From Oscillospiraceae bacterium (GTDB taxonomy: Bacteria; Bacillota; Clostridia; Oscillospirales; Ruminococcaceae), in assembly GCA_022793675.1 (NCBI GenBank), contig JAAWDH010000025.1:1-64000 (forward strand): a DNA stretch of 64,000 nt, read 5' to 3'. The notes beneath the pieces were generated by a model. It was not told where the DNA came from. It did no database searches and was given only the letters and a program-made list of their open reading frames with translations. Position numbers and translations under genes: made by a program. Below, piece after piece: positions 33,074 through 41,738 of this stretch (position 1 is the stretch's first letter; each line of letters begins with the position of its first letter).

Positions 33074-34741
33074 TTAAGGTTTTACTTGCAAAGTAGCCCC
33101 CTTGCAGCTGGCAGACACCAGCGAAGCATACCGGGCCAAATAGCCGTCCTTGATTTTCGGCTCGCGGGGCGTCCAGGCAGCCTTGCGGCGGGCCATTTCC
33201 TCGTCACTGACTTTAACAGAAATGCTGTGGTTCGGGATATCGATGGCGATAATGTCGCCCTCCTCCACCAGCGCGATTGGGCCGCCCACTGCCGCTTCAG
33301 GGCAGATATGGCCAATAGATGCGCCACGGGTTGCGCCAGAGAAACGGCCATCGGTGATCAGGGCCACCGTGCCGCCTTGGCCGCGGCCGGCAATGGCCGA
33401 GGTGGGGTTGAGCATCTCCCGCATCCCTGGACCGCCCTTGGGACCTTCATAGCGGATGACGATCACATCTCCGTCGTTGATTTCGCCGCCGGTAATAGCC
33501 GCCATGGCGTCTTCCTCACAGTCGAACACCCGCGCCGGGCCTTCATGGCAGAGCATTTCCGGCGCAACTGCCGAGCGCTTCACCACGCAGGAATCAGGAG
33601 CCAGGTTGCCCCGCAGTACCGCAATGCCGCCGGTCTTGGAATAGGGGTTGTCGACGGTACGGATAACCGACGGGTCGCGGTTAACTGCATTTTTAATGTT
33701 CTCGCCCATTGTTTTGCCGGTACAGGTAATCAAGTCCAGGTGCAGAAGCCCCAGCTTGCTCACTTCGTTCATGACCGCATAAACGCCGCCCGCCTCGTTC
33801 AAATCTTCCATATAGGTGGGGCCGGCCGGGGCCAGATGGCAAAGGTTTGGGGTCTTTTCGCTGATGCTGTTGGCGATGTCCACGTTGAGATCAATGCCGC
33901 ACTCGTGGGCAATCGCCGGCAGATGAAGCATTGAGTTAGTGGAGCAGCCCAGCGCCATATCCATCGTCAGGGCGTTTTCAAATGCCTCTTTGATCATGAT
34001 ATCGCGGGGGCGGATGTTTTTCTTCAGCAGTTCCATCACCTGCATCCCGGCGTGCTTGGCCAGCATGATCCGCGCCGAATAGACGGCGGGGATAGTGCCG
34101 TTGCCGGGCAGGCCCATACCCAGCACTTCGGTCAGACAGTTCATTGAGTTGGCGGTATACATCCCCGAACAGCTGCCGCAGGTAGGGCAGGTCTTTTCCT
34201 CAAATTCCAGCAGCTTTTCATCGTCAATCTTCCCTGCGCCATAAGCGCCCATCGCCTCAAACATTGACGAAAGGCTGGTTTTATGGCCGTCTACCCGGCC
34301 CGCCATCATTGGGCCGCCCGACACAAAAACGGTGGGAATATTGAGCCGCGCCGCCGCCATCAGCAACCCGGGGACATTCTTGTCACAGTTGGGCACCATC
34401 ACCAACGCATCGAAAGCGTGGGCAAGCGCCATCGCTTCGGTCGAATCGGCAATCAGGTCGCGGGTCACCAGCGAATATTTCATCCCAACGTGGCCCATCG
34501 CAATGCCGTCACAGACAGCAATCGCGGGGAAGACAATCGGGGTGCCGCCGGCCATCGCAACGCCCATTTTGACCGCCTCAACGATCTTATCAAGGTTCAT
34601 ATGGCCGGGGACAATCTCGTTGTGGGAGCTGACAATGCCGATAAGAGGCCGCCCCATTTCCTCATTGGTCAGTCCCAGCGCATGAAACAGGGAACGGTGG
34701 GCGGCGCTTTTTGCGCCTTTGGTAACTGCATCGCTTCTCAT
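33074..34741 (-). CDS. ilvD: Dihydroxy-acid dehydratase
   Basis: This 555-residue iron-sulfur enzyme of valine, leucine and isoleucine synthesis dehydrates 2,3-dihydroxy-acids to 2-keto acids. Cluster-binding cysteines are in [25 protein letters not shown] and ALGCSTNSM. Length and motifs match IlvD rather than Edd. It has a consensus promoter and no T-box leader signature between the promoter and the start. No other ilv genes are in the window. Confidence 0.98.
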   Translation of the reverse strand: MRSDAVTKGAKSAAHRSLFHALGLTNEEMGRPLIGIVSSHNEIVPGHMNLDKIVEAVKMGVAMAGGTPIVFPAIAVCDGIAMGHVGMKYSLVTRDLIADSTEAMALAHAFDALVMVPNCDKNVPGLLMAAARLNIPTVFVSGGPMMAGRVDGHKTSLSSMFEAMGAYGAGKIDDEKLLEFEEKTCPTCGSCSGMYTANSMNCLTEVLGMGLPGNGTIPAVYSARIMLAKHAGMQVMELLKKNIRPRDIMIKEAFENALTMDMALGCSTNSMLHLPAIAHECGIDLNVDIANSISEKTPNLCHLAPAGPTYMEDLNEAGGVYAVMNEVSKLGLLHLDLITCTGKTMGENIKNAVNRDPSVIRTVDNPYSKTGGIAVLRGNLAPDSCVVKRSAVAPEMLCHEGPARVFDCEEDAMAAITGGEINDGDVIVIRYEGPKGGPGMREMLNPTSAIAGRGQGGTVALITDGRFSGATRGASIGHICPEAAVGGPIALVEEGDIIAIDIPNHSISVKVSDEEMARRKAAWTPREPKIKDGYLARYASLVSASCKGATLQVKP

Positions 34742-34824
34742 AAAACAAAACCTTCCTTACTTTAAGTGACTCGTATGTGGCGGCCGTTTACAATATGCCC
34801 GCCAGCCCTCAGTTGTATGATTAC

Positions 34825-34853
34825 ATTATAAGTTGTCCGATGATTGCTGTCAA
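34825..34853 (-). promoter_or_regulatory. ilvD promoter
   Basis: Minus-strand TTGACA (34848-34853) and TATAAT (34825-34830) with a 17-base spacer, perfect consensus, leaving a leader of about 77 bases. Confidence 0.9.
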
Positions 34854-34977
34854 GAGCCTTCGAGATTTTTTGAAAGGATGCACAAGAATCAGCCGGGATG
34901 CCCCAGCATTTTGCCTGAAAACAAAGCCCCGCCATACAAAGGGAGCTAAGCTGTATAAGCAATTTTCCCCTATACCG

Positions 34978-35823
34978 TTAAAGGACTCTTTCGGCGTGGC
35001 GGGTCACATGGCAGCCCACATTCACCGCCAGCGGCAGCCCCGCAATATGGGTGGGATAGGTTTCGATATTGACCGCCAGCGCTGTTACCCTGCCGCCGAA
35101 CCCCTGCGGGCCGATACCCAGCGCATTAACCGCATCAAGCATCTGCCTTTCCATTTCCTGGTAAAAAGGGTCGGGATGGCGTAAAGAAACGTCACGGCAA
35201 AGGGCCTTCTTGGCCAGCAGCGCCGCCAGCTCAAAATCGCCGCCGATACCAACCCCAACCACCACTGGCGGGCAGGGATTCCCCCCAGCCAGCCGCAGCA
35301 CCTCGGCTACCTCGGCAACGATACGTTCCGGCGTCGCCGACGGCGTCAGCATCTTCACTGCCGACATATTCTCACTGCCAAAGCCCTTGGGAGCGACCGT
35401 GATCTTCACCTGCTCCCCCGGAACCAGCGAAAGGTGCAGTATTGCCGGCGTATTATCGCCAGTATTGCGGTCCCGCCGCACTGGGTCTTCAACCACCGAG
35501 CAGCGCAAATACCCTTCTAAATAACCTGCCGCAACGCCGCGGTTGACAGCTTCAGCCAAATTGCCGTCCACCAAATGGACATCCTGCCCCAGCTCAATAA
35601 ATACCACTGCCATGCCAGTGTCCTGGCAGATGGGGACATTCAATTCCCGCGCAGCCTCCAGGTTGCGGCAGAGGTCGCAAAGGACCTCTTTCCCCAGCAG
35701 GTTTTGCTCCTTTTTAGGGCTTTCCCGCAAAAGGGCCGCCAGACTTTCAGGCAGGATCTGATTGGCTTCGATACAAAGGCCGCGGATGGTTTCGGTAATT
35801 TTTGTCACAGAAAGTTCTCTCAT
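34978..35823 (-). CDS. Class I fumarate hydratase / L(+)-tartrate dehydratase alpha subunit
   Basis: The 281-residue protein corresponds to the N-terminal catalytic half of class I (4Fe-4S) fumarases and to TtdA. Cluster-ligand cysteines are expected in PICQDTGMAV, GGNPCPP and NVGCHVTRH. It needs a beta subunit to complete the active site, but none follows; the next gene is ilvD. Its ATG at 35823 overlaps the stop of the radical SAM gene by four bases. Fumarate hydration is the likely reaction if a beta subunit is encoded elsewhere. Confidence 0.88.
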   Translation of the reverse strand: MRELSVTKITETIRGLCIEANQILPESLAALLRESPKKEQNLLGKEVLCDLCRNLEAARELNVPICQDTGMAVVFIELGQDVHLVDGNLAEAVNRGVAAGYLEGYLRCSVVEDPVRRDRNTGDNTPAILHLSLVPGEQVKITVAPKGFGSENMSAVKMLTPSATPERIVAEVAEVLRLAGGNPCPPVVVGVGIGGDFELAALLAKKALCRDVSLRHPDPFYQEMERQMLDAVNALGIGPQGFGGRVTALAVNIETYPTHIAGLPLAVNVGCHVTRHAERVL

Positions 35824-36890
35824 AACGCCCTCCCCGCAGGCAAACCTGCCATTTCCCGGCAATAACGGTTCAATATGTAGTCAATGTAATCGCTCTCAAT
35901 AAAAAGCCCCTGTCCGTCGGGCGCGCCGGCTTTCTGCACCATCTCCCCCAACGGCACCGTTAAACGTGCGTGCTGGGCGGGAGAAGCATTTTCCAGAAAA
36001 CGCCGCAGCAGCGGTTCCGCCCCTTCTTCTTTCAGGTTCCCCAGCCGCCAAAAAGGCGCAGGGGCGGTAAAATTCGGGTAGAGGTCGAAACGATGGTCAA
36101 GGAAAAAGACCGGCTTGTCATTTGCCAAACCTTCTACATCCTCGCTGCTTTTCAGCCGAGCAAATAACGCCGCTTCCGGCTCGCCGAACACCTCGTCCAG
36201 CGTCTTCTTACCGAAATAACGCAGCGTGCGTTCCACTAGGCTTTCAGGGATCTGCGACAGCGTCCCCTTCACAGCAAGCAACGGGTAAAGGGCTTCGTTC
36301 GCGCCATCGCAGCTGCCGCCATGAAGGAAAAACTCAAACGGCTTTTCCAAGGTTTCACAGCGTTTGTCTAATTTTAACTGCCCAATCAGCCCTTCGACCT
36401 CCGGCAGGCCCTTGACTGTCTCCTGGTTGACGAAAAACTGGAACCTTGGCGCAATTTTATGCTGGATCAGGATCTCAACAGCCGCCAGAATATCCCTGTA
36501 AGCGCCTTTGCGTCCAGTATAGCGGTCGGTGAGGGCCTCGCCGCCAAAAAGGGTCAGCTGCACCGCCCGCACCCCCTGCCCATAAAGCCAGGGGGCGTAG
36601 CTGGGGTCCCTCGCCAGCCGCCAAACGCTGGCCAACTCGTAATGGGGCGTCACCTCGTCAGACAGCTGTCCGCAAAGCGCTGAACGTTCCCTGTAATCGT
36701 CCCGGTAATCCGGTTCGCGATACCAATCGACAACTTCTAAACAGCGGGTGAAGGGACGGAAGGACTCTGCGGCAGCAGCAAACTCGGAAAGCGGGAGGTT
36801 GGCATTGCCGTCATGCCCCAGCCAGCAATGCAGGCAGCGGTTCGGGCAGCCAGCCATGTCCAGACAGAGAACAATTTTCTGAAACGTCAT
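35820..36890 (-). CDS. Radical SAM protein of unknown substrate
   Basis: The 356-residue protein carries C-P-N-R-C-L-H-C near residues 15-22, the Cx3Cx2C cluster motif of radical SAM enzymes. A block VRAVQLTLFGGEALTDRYTG resembles the GGE glycine-rich strand that binds SAM. No SPASM-type Cys cluster is obvious at the C-terminus. It lies between an amidohydrolase (6-base gap) and the fumarase alpha subunit (4-base overlap), suggesting a three-gene operon. Substrate unknown. Confidence 0.85.
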   Translation of the reverse strand: MTFQKIVLCLDMAGCPNRCLHCWLGHDGNANLPLSEFAAAAESFRPFTRCLEVVDWYREPDYRDDYRERSALCGQLSDEVTPHYELASVWRLARDPSYAPWLYGQGVRAVQLTLFGGEALTDRYTGRKGAYRDILAAVEILIQHKIAPRFQFFVNQETVKGLPEVEGLIGQLKLDKRCETLEKPFEFFLHGGSCDGANEALYPLLAVKGTLSQIPESLVERTLRYFGKKTLDEVFGEPEAALFARLKSSEDVEGLANDKPVFFLDHRFDLYPNFTAPAPFWRLGNLKEEGAEPLLRRFLENASPAQHARLTVPLGEMVQKAGAPDGQGLFIESDYIDYILNRYCREMAGLPAGRAL

Positions 36891-36896
36891 AGAAAA

Positions 36897-38051
36897 TTAC
36901 ACTTCCTTCCCTAAAATAAACACTTTATCCGGTTTGCTGTAGGGCAGGAAGGGGTCGCCGTCATAGAGCGAAAAATCAGCATCCTTCCCCACCGCCAGCG
37001 AGCCGACGCGGCCGTCAATACCGGCAATCCTCGCTGGATACAGCGTAATGCTCTTGAGCGCCTCATCGTAGGGCAGCCCCGCGCCCACCGCAATCCCAGC
37101 GCAGAGCGGCAAATACTGAATCGGGATGACTGGATGATCGGTACACAGCGCCATCTGCATCCCGGCCTTGTACATCTCGGCCATACCAGCGACGTTGAGG
37201 TTGCGCAGTTCCGGCTTGGAACGGTCGCAAAGAATCGGCCCGCAGATTGCCTTCACCCCTTCGGCAGCCAGCAAATCAGCCACCATCCAGCCTTCGGTGC
37301 AGTGGACAATGACAAAATCCAGGTCAAATTCCTTCCCCAGCCGGATAGCCGTAAAAATATCGTCCGCCCGGTGGCAATGGATAAACGCCTTTTTCTCCCG
37401 ACGCAGCAGCGGCAGCAGCGCTTCGCATTTGCTGTCGTATTCCGGCTCGTCCAGGTCCTCGTCCTCCATCGCCCCCAGCAAATCCTTCTGGTAACGCTCG
37501 GCCTTTTTCAGCTGTTCGCGGATCAGAGACGCCGTCGCCATGCGGGTGCTGGGCGTCTGATTCTTGTCATGATAAACCGTTTTTGGGTTTTCCCCCAGCG
37601 CCAGCTTCATCCCAACATAATCCGTCAGCAGCATATCGTCAATACGCCGCCCACAGGTCTTAATGGCCGCCCACTGGCCGCCGATGGCGTTGGCGCTCCC
37701 CGGGCCGGTCAGCACAGTGGTCACGCCGCCGCGGGCCGCCTCGGCGAAGCAGCGGTCCATCGGGTTAATTGCGTCCACCGCCCGCAGCTGCGGGGTAATG
37801 GGGTCGCTTTCCTCGTTGCCGTCGTCCCCCTCAAAGCCCAAACCGTCCTCCCACATCCCCAGGTGACAATGCGCGTCAATAAAGCCGGGGTAGAGGCTGC
37901 GCCCGGCGGCGTCGAGCGTTTCCTCCCCTGCTTCCTGCGCCAGAGCCGACATTGGCCCCAGCCCGGTGATCTTCCCGCCGGCAAAACGCAGGTACCCTTT
38001 TTCAATCATATGGCCCTCTACTGGGAAAATTTTGGCATTGATAATCAGCAT
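36897..38051 (-). CDS. Amidohydrolase (imidazolonepropionase-like)
   Basis: The 384-residue metal-dependent amidohydrolase has the HxH motif in GFIDAHCHLG, a later HCHRADD, VIVHCTEGW and the terminal Asp in CTDHPVIP. These are the usual ligands of a binuclear TIM-barrel active site. Start at 38051 with AAAGGAG seven bases upstream. It heads the operon with the radical SAM protein and the fumarase alpha subunit. Substrate is unknown; hydrolysis of a cyclic amide or peptide-like compound is typical. Confidence 0.87.
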   Translation of the reverse strand: MLIINAKIFPVEGHMIEKGYLRFAGGKITGLGPMSALAQEAGEETLDAAGRSLYPGFIDAHCHLGMWEDGLGFEGDDGNEESDPITPQLRAVDAINPMDRCFAEAARGGVTTVLTGPGSANAIGGQWAAIKTCGRRIDDMLLTDYVGMKLALGENPKTVYHDKNQTPSTRMATASLIREQLKKAERYQKDLLGAMEDEDLDEPEYDSKCEALLPLLRREKKAFIHCHRADDIFTAIRLGKEFDLDFVIVHCTEGWMVADLLAAEGVKAICGPILCDRSKPELRNLNVAGMAEMYKAGMQMALCTDHPVIPIQYLPLCAGIAVGAGLPYDEALKSITLYPARIAGIDGRVGSLAVGKDADFSLYDGDPFLPYSKPDKVFILGKEV

Positions 38052-38403
38052 ATAACCGCTCCTTTGGTAAAAATTTCGGCGCACCGCCCTTGGATCAGAA
38101 TAGGGCGTGTTGCGATTTATGAAAAAATTTGTGATTTTTGCTGAACAAGTTCTGTCAGGTTGTAGCATTTAGCCAAAAATGAAATTTTGCCCTTTACTTT
38201 TCTATAGCTGTATGCTATTATATATTTGCAACTTCCTTCATTATCCTTTTTACTTTCCCTTATTTCCGGCCGCTTGCGTTACGCTTGCGGCTCTTTTTTT
38301 CATGTTGAACGTGCCGACGCAGCAAGGCTTACCTGACAAGACAGGCACACACCCTGGCGATAAAGGTTCTACTCGATTTTTTCCAAAAATCGCAGAACTG
38401 GAG
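38052..38403. other. Intergenic stretch with dispersed repeat
   Basis: No gene is supported. A hairpin with a T run lies at about 38271-38299. A copy of the modular repeat (CCTGGCGATAAAGGTTCTACT followed by CGATTTTT/AAAAATCG) occupies about 38350-38392, just beyond the asnB stop, and may act as its terminator-like hairpin. Confidence 0.55.
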
Positions 38404-40290
38404 TCAAAGCTCCCCTGCCAGGATACGCCGGCGGGTATTTTCAGCGTCGGCGATATAAAGCCTGTGCCAAGTGATAAAAACAAGAATCGACCACAGCTTT
38501 CGGTAATTATCAGCCTTACCGGCGCGATGGTCCTCCAGCATCTTCAGCGCCGCTTTTTTGTCAATAAACTCGTCGGCCGCCGACTTTTCAATGATCTCCT
38601 TTGCCCAGCCGTACAGCTCCCCCTTCAGCCATACCCGCACCGGCACCGGATAGCCCAGCTTGGGACGCATAAAGGTTTCAGGGTTGACATAGTCTTTAAA
38701 AGCATAGCGCAAAATATATTTCGTCGTGCCTTCCCGCAGCTTATCGCTGTTTTTCAGCGCCGACGCGAATTCGAACACCTCGCGGTCAAGGAACGGCACC
38801 CGCACTTCCAGCGAATGGGCCATGCTCAGCCGGTCGCCCTTGACCAAAATATCCCCCCGAAGCCAGGTGCGGGTGTCCATATACTGCATCTTAATCAGCG
38901 GGTCGCGGTCGGCAACCTCAGCAAAAATATCCCGCGTCAGCTCGGTATAACGCTGTTTGGGATCGAAGGTGCGCAGGAAAGCCGCCTTGGCCTTTTCATC
39001 AAAAAGGAAGGCGTTGCCCACATAGCGTTCCTCCAGCGGCACCCCCGCCCGCATCAGGAAATTCTTGCCTTTGACCCCGTCGGGAATCAGCCGCGACAGC
39101 CCGCGGAAAATGGCCTTGAGGAATGCTGGAGCATGGGCAAAACGCCCCGACAGCAGCGAATCCCTATAAGTCTTATATCCAGCAAACAGTTCATCGGCCC
39201 CTTCGCCGGAAAGCATAACTTTGACGCGTTTGGCCGCCTCTTCCGCGATCAAATAAATCGCTACGGTAGAGGGGTCGGCCACTGGCGAATCCAAACTCCA
39301 GACCACACGCTCGAAGGCGTCGCGGAACTGCTCGCAGCTGGCCTTGAGCTGGATATGCTCAACATTCAGATGACGGGCAATCTCGGCAGCGTCGGAAAGC
39401 TCGCTGTACGAAGAAACCCCAAACCCTACCGTCAGCGCCTTGATGCCGGGGTTTAAGCGGCTAGCGACTGCAGTAATAATGGCCGAATCAATGCCGGAGG
39501 AAAGAAACGTCCCCACCTCAACATCGGAAATCATATGGTATTCCACCGACTCGGTGATGATTTTGCGCAGCCGTTCCGCTTTAGCCTCGAAACTTTCCTC
39601 GCTGGGAACCTGGAAACGGTAATCGGCATAGGCCTCCATTTTCCGGATCCCATTTTTATCCACAACCATATAGTGCGACGCTTCCAGCACCTTGATTTCG
39701 CCTGTCAGCGTCTGCGGCTCCGGCACGTACTGGAAAGTAAAATAATGCTGCAAAAGGCTCGGGTCTACCCGGAACCCGCCCATTGATCCGTCAAAAATAA
39801 ACGCTTTCATCTCGGAAGAAAACATCACGCCGCTGTCCGTTTCCCGGTAATACATCGGCTTGATGCCAAAGGGGTCTCGGCCCACAAAGGCCGTGCCAGC
39901 TTCGCTGTCATAAATCATGATAGCGAACATCCCCCGCAGCATCGTGATAAATTGCTCCCCATATTTCCGGTAAAGCGCCACCAGCACTTCGATCTCCGAA
40001 TTGGTGGAAAACTCGACCCCTTCCTCAATCAGAGGCTTGCGCAGGTCGCGGTAATTGTAAATCTCGCCGTTGAACACCGCCGTAAAGCGGCCGTCCAGCG
40101 AAGTAAAAGGCTGTGAACCCGTATCCAGGTCAATGATCGACAGCCGGCGGAAAGCCACGCAGAAACTATCCCTGACAATATAATCGTTCTCGTCAGGGCC
40201 GCGGTGGCGAATCGCACAGGACATCTGGGTCAGCAGGTTTTCATCGTTAAGGGCAGGGTCGCGGTTAAACATTCCGACAAATCCACACAA
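38404..40290 (-). CDS. asnB: Asparagine synthetase B, glutamine-hydrolysing
   Basis: The 628-residue two-domain enzyme makes asparagine from aspartate, ATP and glutamine. The N-terminal Ntn-type glutaminase domain starts MCGFVGMF, with Cys2 as nucleophile and RHRGPDEND following. The C-terminal synthetase has the pyrophosphate loop SSGIDS. The start codon is TTG at 40290, fixed by the need for Cys2 and by AAAGGAG nine bases upstream. It follows ftsZ by about 140 bases on the same strand. In Gram-positives an AsnB relative can also amidate DAP in peptidoglycan, which fits the neighbourhood, but sequence alone does not decide. Confidence 0.95.
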   Translation of the reverse strand: MCGFVGMFNRDPALNDENLLTQMSCAIRHRGPDENDYIVRDSFCVAFRRLSIIDLDTGSQPFTSLDGRFTAVFNGEIYNYRDLRKPLIEEGVEFSTNSEIEVLVALYRKYGEQFITMLRGMFAIMIYDSEAGTAFVGRDPFGIKPMYYRETDSGVMFSSEMKAFIFDGSMGGFRVDPSLLQHYFTFQYVPEPQTLTGEIKVLEASHYMVVDKNGIRKMEAYADYRFQVPSEESFEAKAERLRKIITESVEYHMISDVEVGTFLSSGIDSAIITAVASRLNPGIKALTVGFGVSSYSELSDAAEIARHLNVEHIQLKASCEQFRDAFERVVWSLDSPVADPSTVAIYLIAEEAAKRVKVMLSGEGADELFAGYKTYRDSLLSGRFAHAPAFLKAIFRGLSRLIPDGVKGKNFLMRAGVPLEERYVGNAFLFDEKAKAAFLRTFDPKQRYTELTRDIFAEVADRDPLIKMQYMDTRTWLRGDILVKGDRLSMAHSLEVRVPFLDREVFEFASALKNSDKLREGTTKYILRYAFKDYVNPETFMRPKLGYPVPVRVWLKGELYGWAKEIIEKSAADEFIDKKAALKMLEDHRAGKADNYRKLWSILVFITWHRLYIADAENTRRRILAGEL

Positions 40291-40429
40291 GGCTGGTTGC
40301 TCCTTTCAGAAAGCCGCATCTGCGGCGTTTACAGCAAAATCCTCCCCCGTCAAGGCGCGGGGAAGGATACATCCATAAGGCCTGTCCGGGTTCTGCCGCC
40401 GAACAAGCCTAGTTCTGTTATGGCAAAAA

Positions 40430-41560
40430 TCACTGGAAAATCTTCAGCAGGTCCGGCCAGCCGTCGTCAAGCGTCCTGCCGTCAGCGGCAGCCGGAGCCT
40501 GGGGAGCCGGCTGAGCCGGTTGGGGCGCTGCGGCCTGTGAAACGCCCTGGGCAGGCTGCGGCACAGCCGGGACTGTCTCGGCTGCGCGGGCCTCGGCGCG
40601 GTCCCTGTCCTCAAAACCGGTAGCAATGACTGTTACCTGCATCTCGTCAGTCATATTCTCATCATAAACAATACCCCAGAAAATCGACGCATCGGGATCC
40701 ACCACCTTCTGGATCCGCTGGGAAACCAGGTCCGCATCGCCGAAGGGCAGGTCGGGAGAAGCCGTAATGTTGACAATCGCCGCTTTGGCCCCAGCAATAG
40801 AGGTATCCAGCAGCGGGCTGGAAACCGCCATATCCGCCGCCGCATCGGCCTTGTCCTTGCCGGACGCATAGCCAACACCCATATGGGCCAGGCCCGCATT
40901 GCGGATAACCGAGCAAAGGTCCTCAAAATCCAAATTGATGAAGCCGTTGGTGGAAATTAGGTCGGAAATGCTGGTGATGCCCCGTTTAAGCACCCCGTCC
41001 ACCTCTTCAAAAGCCTTAACCATACTGGTTTTAGGGTCGATGATCTCGCGGATACGGTCGTTGGGGATAATGACCAGGCTGTCCACCATCTCCCGCAGCA
41101 TTAAAAGGCCTTGCTCGGCATAATTCATCCGTTTGCGGCCCTCGTAACTGAAGGGCTTGGTCACCACGGCGATGGTCAGGATGTTCATTTCCCGGGCCAC
41201 CTCCGCCACGACCGGCGCTGCGCCGGTGCCGGTGCCGCCGCCCATGCCGGCGGTAATAAACAGCAGGTCAGTCCCCTTCAGGGCCGCCATGATCTCTTCA
41301 CGGTTTTCCTCAGCCGCCTTTTGGCCGCGCTCAGGGTTGCCGCCTGCGCCATGCCCTCTGGATACCTTCTCGCCGATCTGGATGACAATATCGGCCTTGG
41401 AAACATCGAGCACCTGCTTGTCGGTATTTACTGCGATAAACTCCACATTCTGCACGCCGTCGTTAACCATCCTGTTGACTGCGTTGCCGCCGGCGCCGCC
41501 GACACCGACCACTTTGATATTGGTCGCTCTCTCACTCTCATTTTCCAACGTGAATTTCAC
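40430..41560 (-). CDS. ftsZ: Cell division GTPase FtsZ
   Basis: The tubulin homologue that forms the division ring, 376 residues. GGAGGNAVNRM and the tubulin signature GGGTGTGAAP are intact; the T7 region and C-terminal GTPase-activating domain follow. After residue 315 comes an Ala/Pro/Gln-rich linker and a short end DGWPDLLKIFQ, the likely FtsA/SepF/ZapA-binding tail. The start is GTG with GGGAGG nine bases before it. No ftsA lies upstream, unlike the usual ftsA-ftsZ pair. Confidence 0.99.
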   Translation of the reverse strand: MKFTLENESERATNIKVVGVGGAGGNAVNRMVNDGVQNVEFIAVNTDKQVLDVSKADIVIQIGEKVSRGHGAGGNPERGQKAAEENREEIMAALKGTDLLFITAGMGGGTGTGAAPVVAEVAREMNILTIAVVTKPFSYEGRKRMNYAEQGLLMLREMVDSLVIIPNDRIREIIDPKTSMVKAFEEVDGVLKRGITSISDLISTNGFINLDFEDLCSVIRNAGLAHMGVGYASGKDKADAAADMAVSSPLLDTSIAGAKAAIVNITASPDLPFGDADLVSQRIQKVVDPDASIFWGIVYDENMTDEMQVTVIATGFEDRDRAEARAAETVPAVPQPAQGVSQAAAPQPAQPAPQAPAAADGRTLDDGWPDLLKIFQ

Positions 41561-41638
41561 TTTTCCGATCCTCCCAAGACAATGTATCTGTTTGCTTGCT
41601 GAGCAATAATTTTCAGTGGGGCTGTTTTATAAAAACCC

Positions 41639-41668
41639 ATATTATCATTTTATCAGGTTCGGATGCAA
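41639..41668 (-). promoter_or_regulatory. Possible ftsZ promoter
   Basis: Minus-strand TTGCAT (41663-41668) and TAATAT (41639-41644) are 18 bases apart in the ftsQ-ftsZ gap, about 80 bases before the GTG. It would provide ftsZ transcription separate from the rest of the cluster. Confidence 0.45.
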
Positions 41669-41738
41669 ATTACAAGGGATATTTTGCATATTTACCTGGA
41701 TTTTTTCTTTTTTTTCTGATTTCCCCCTTTTTGCCGTG

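Noticed and set aside
34742-34818. T-box leader before ilvD
   Set aside because: The leader of about 77 bases is too short and lacks the GGGTGGNACCGCG signature and a terminator.
38179-39456. Plus-strand open frame of 425 codons covering the 38.2-38.4 kb gap and asnB
   Set aside because: Most of it is antisense to asnB; the intergenic part is low-quality, with repeat sequence and no ribosome site.
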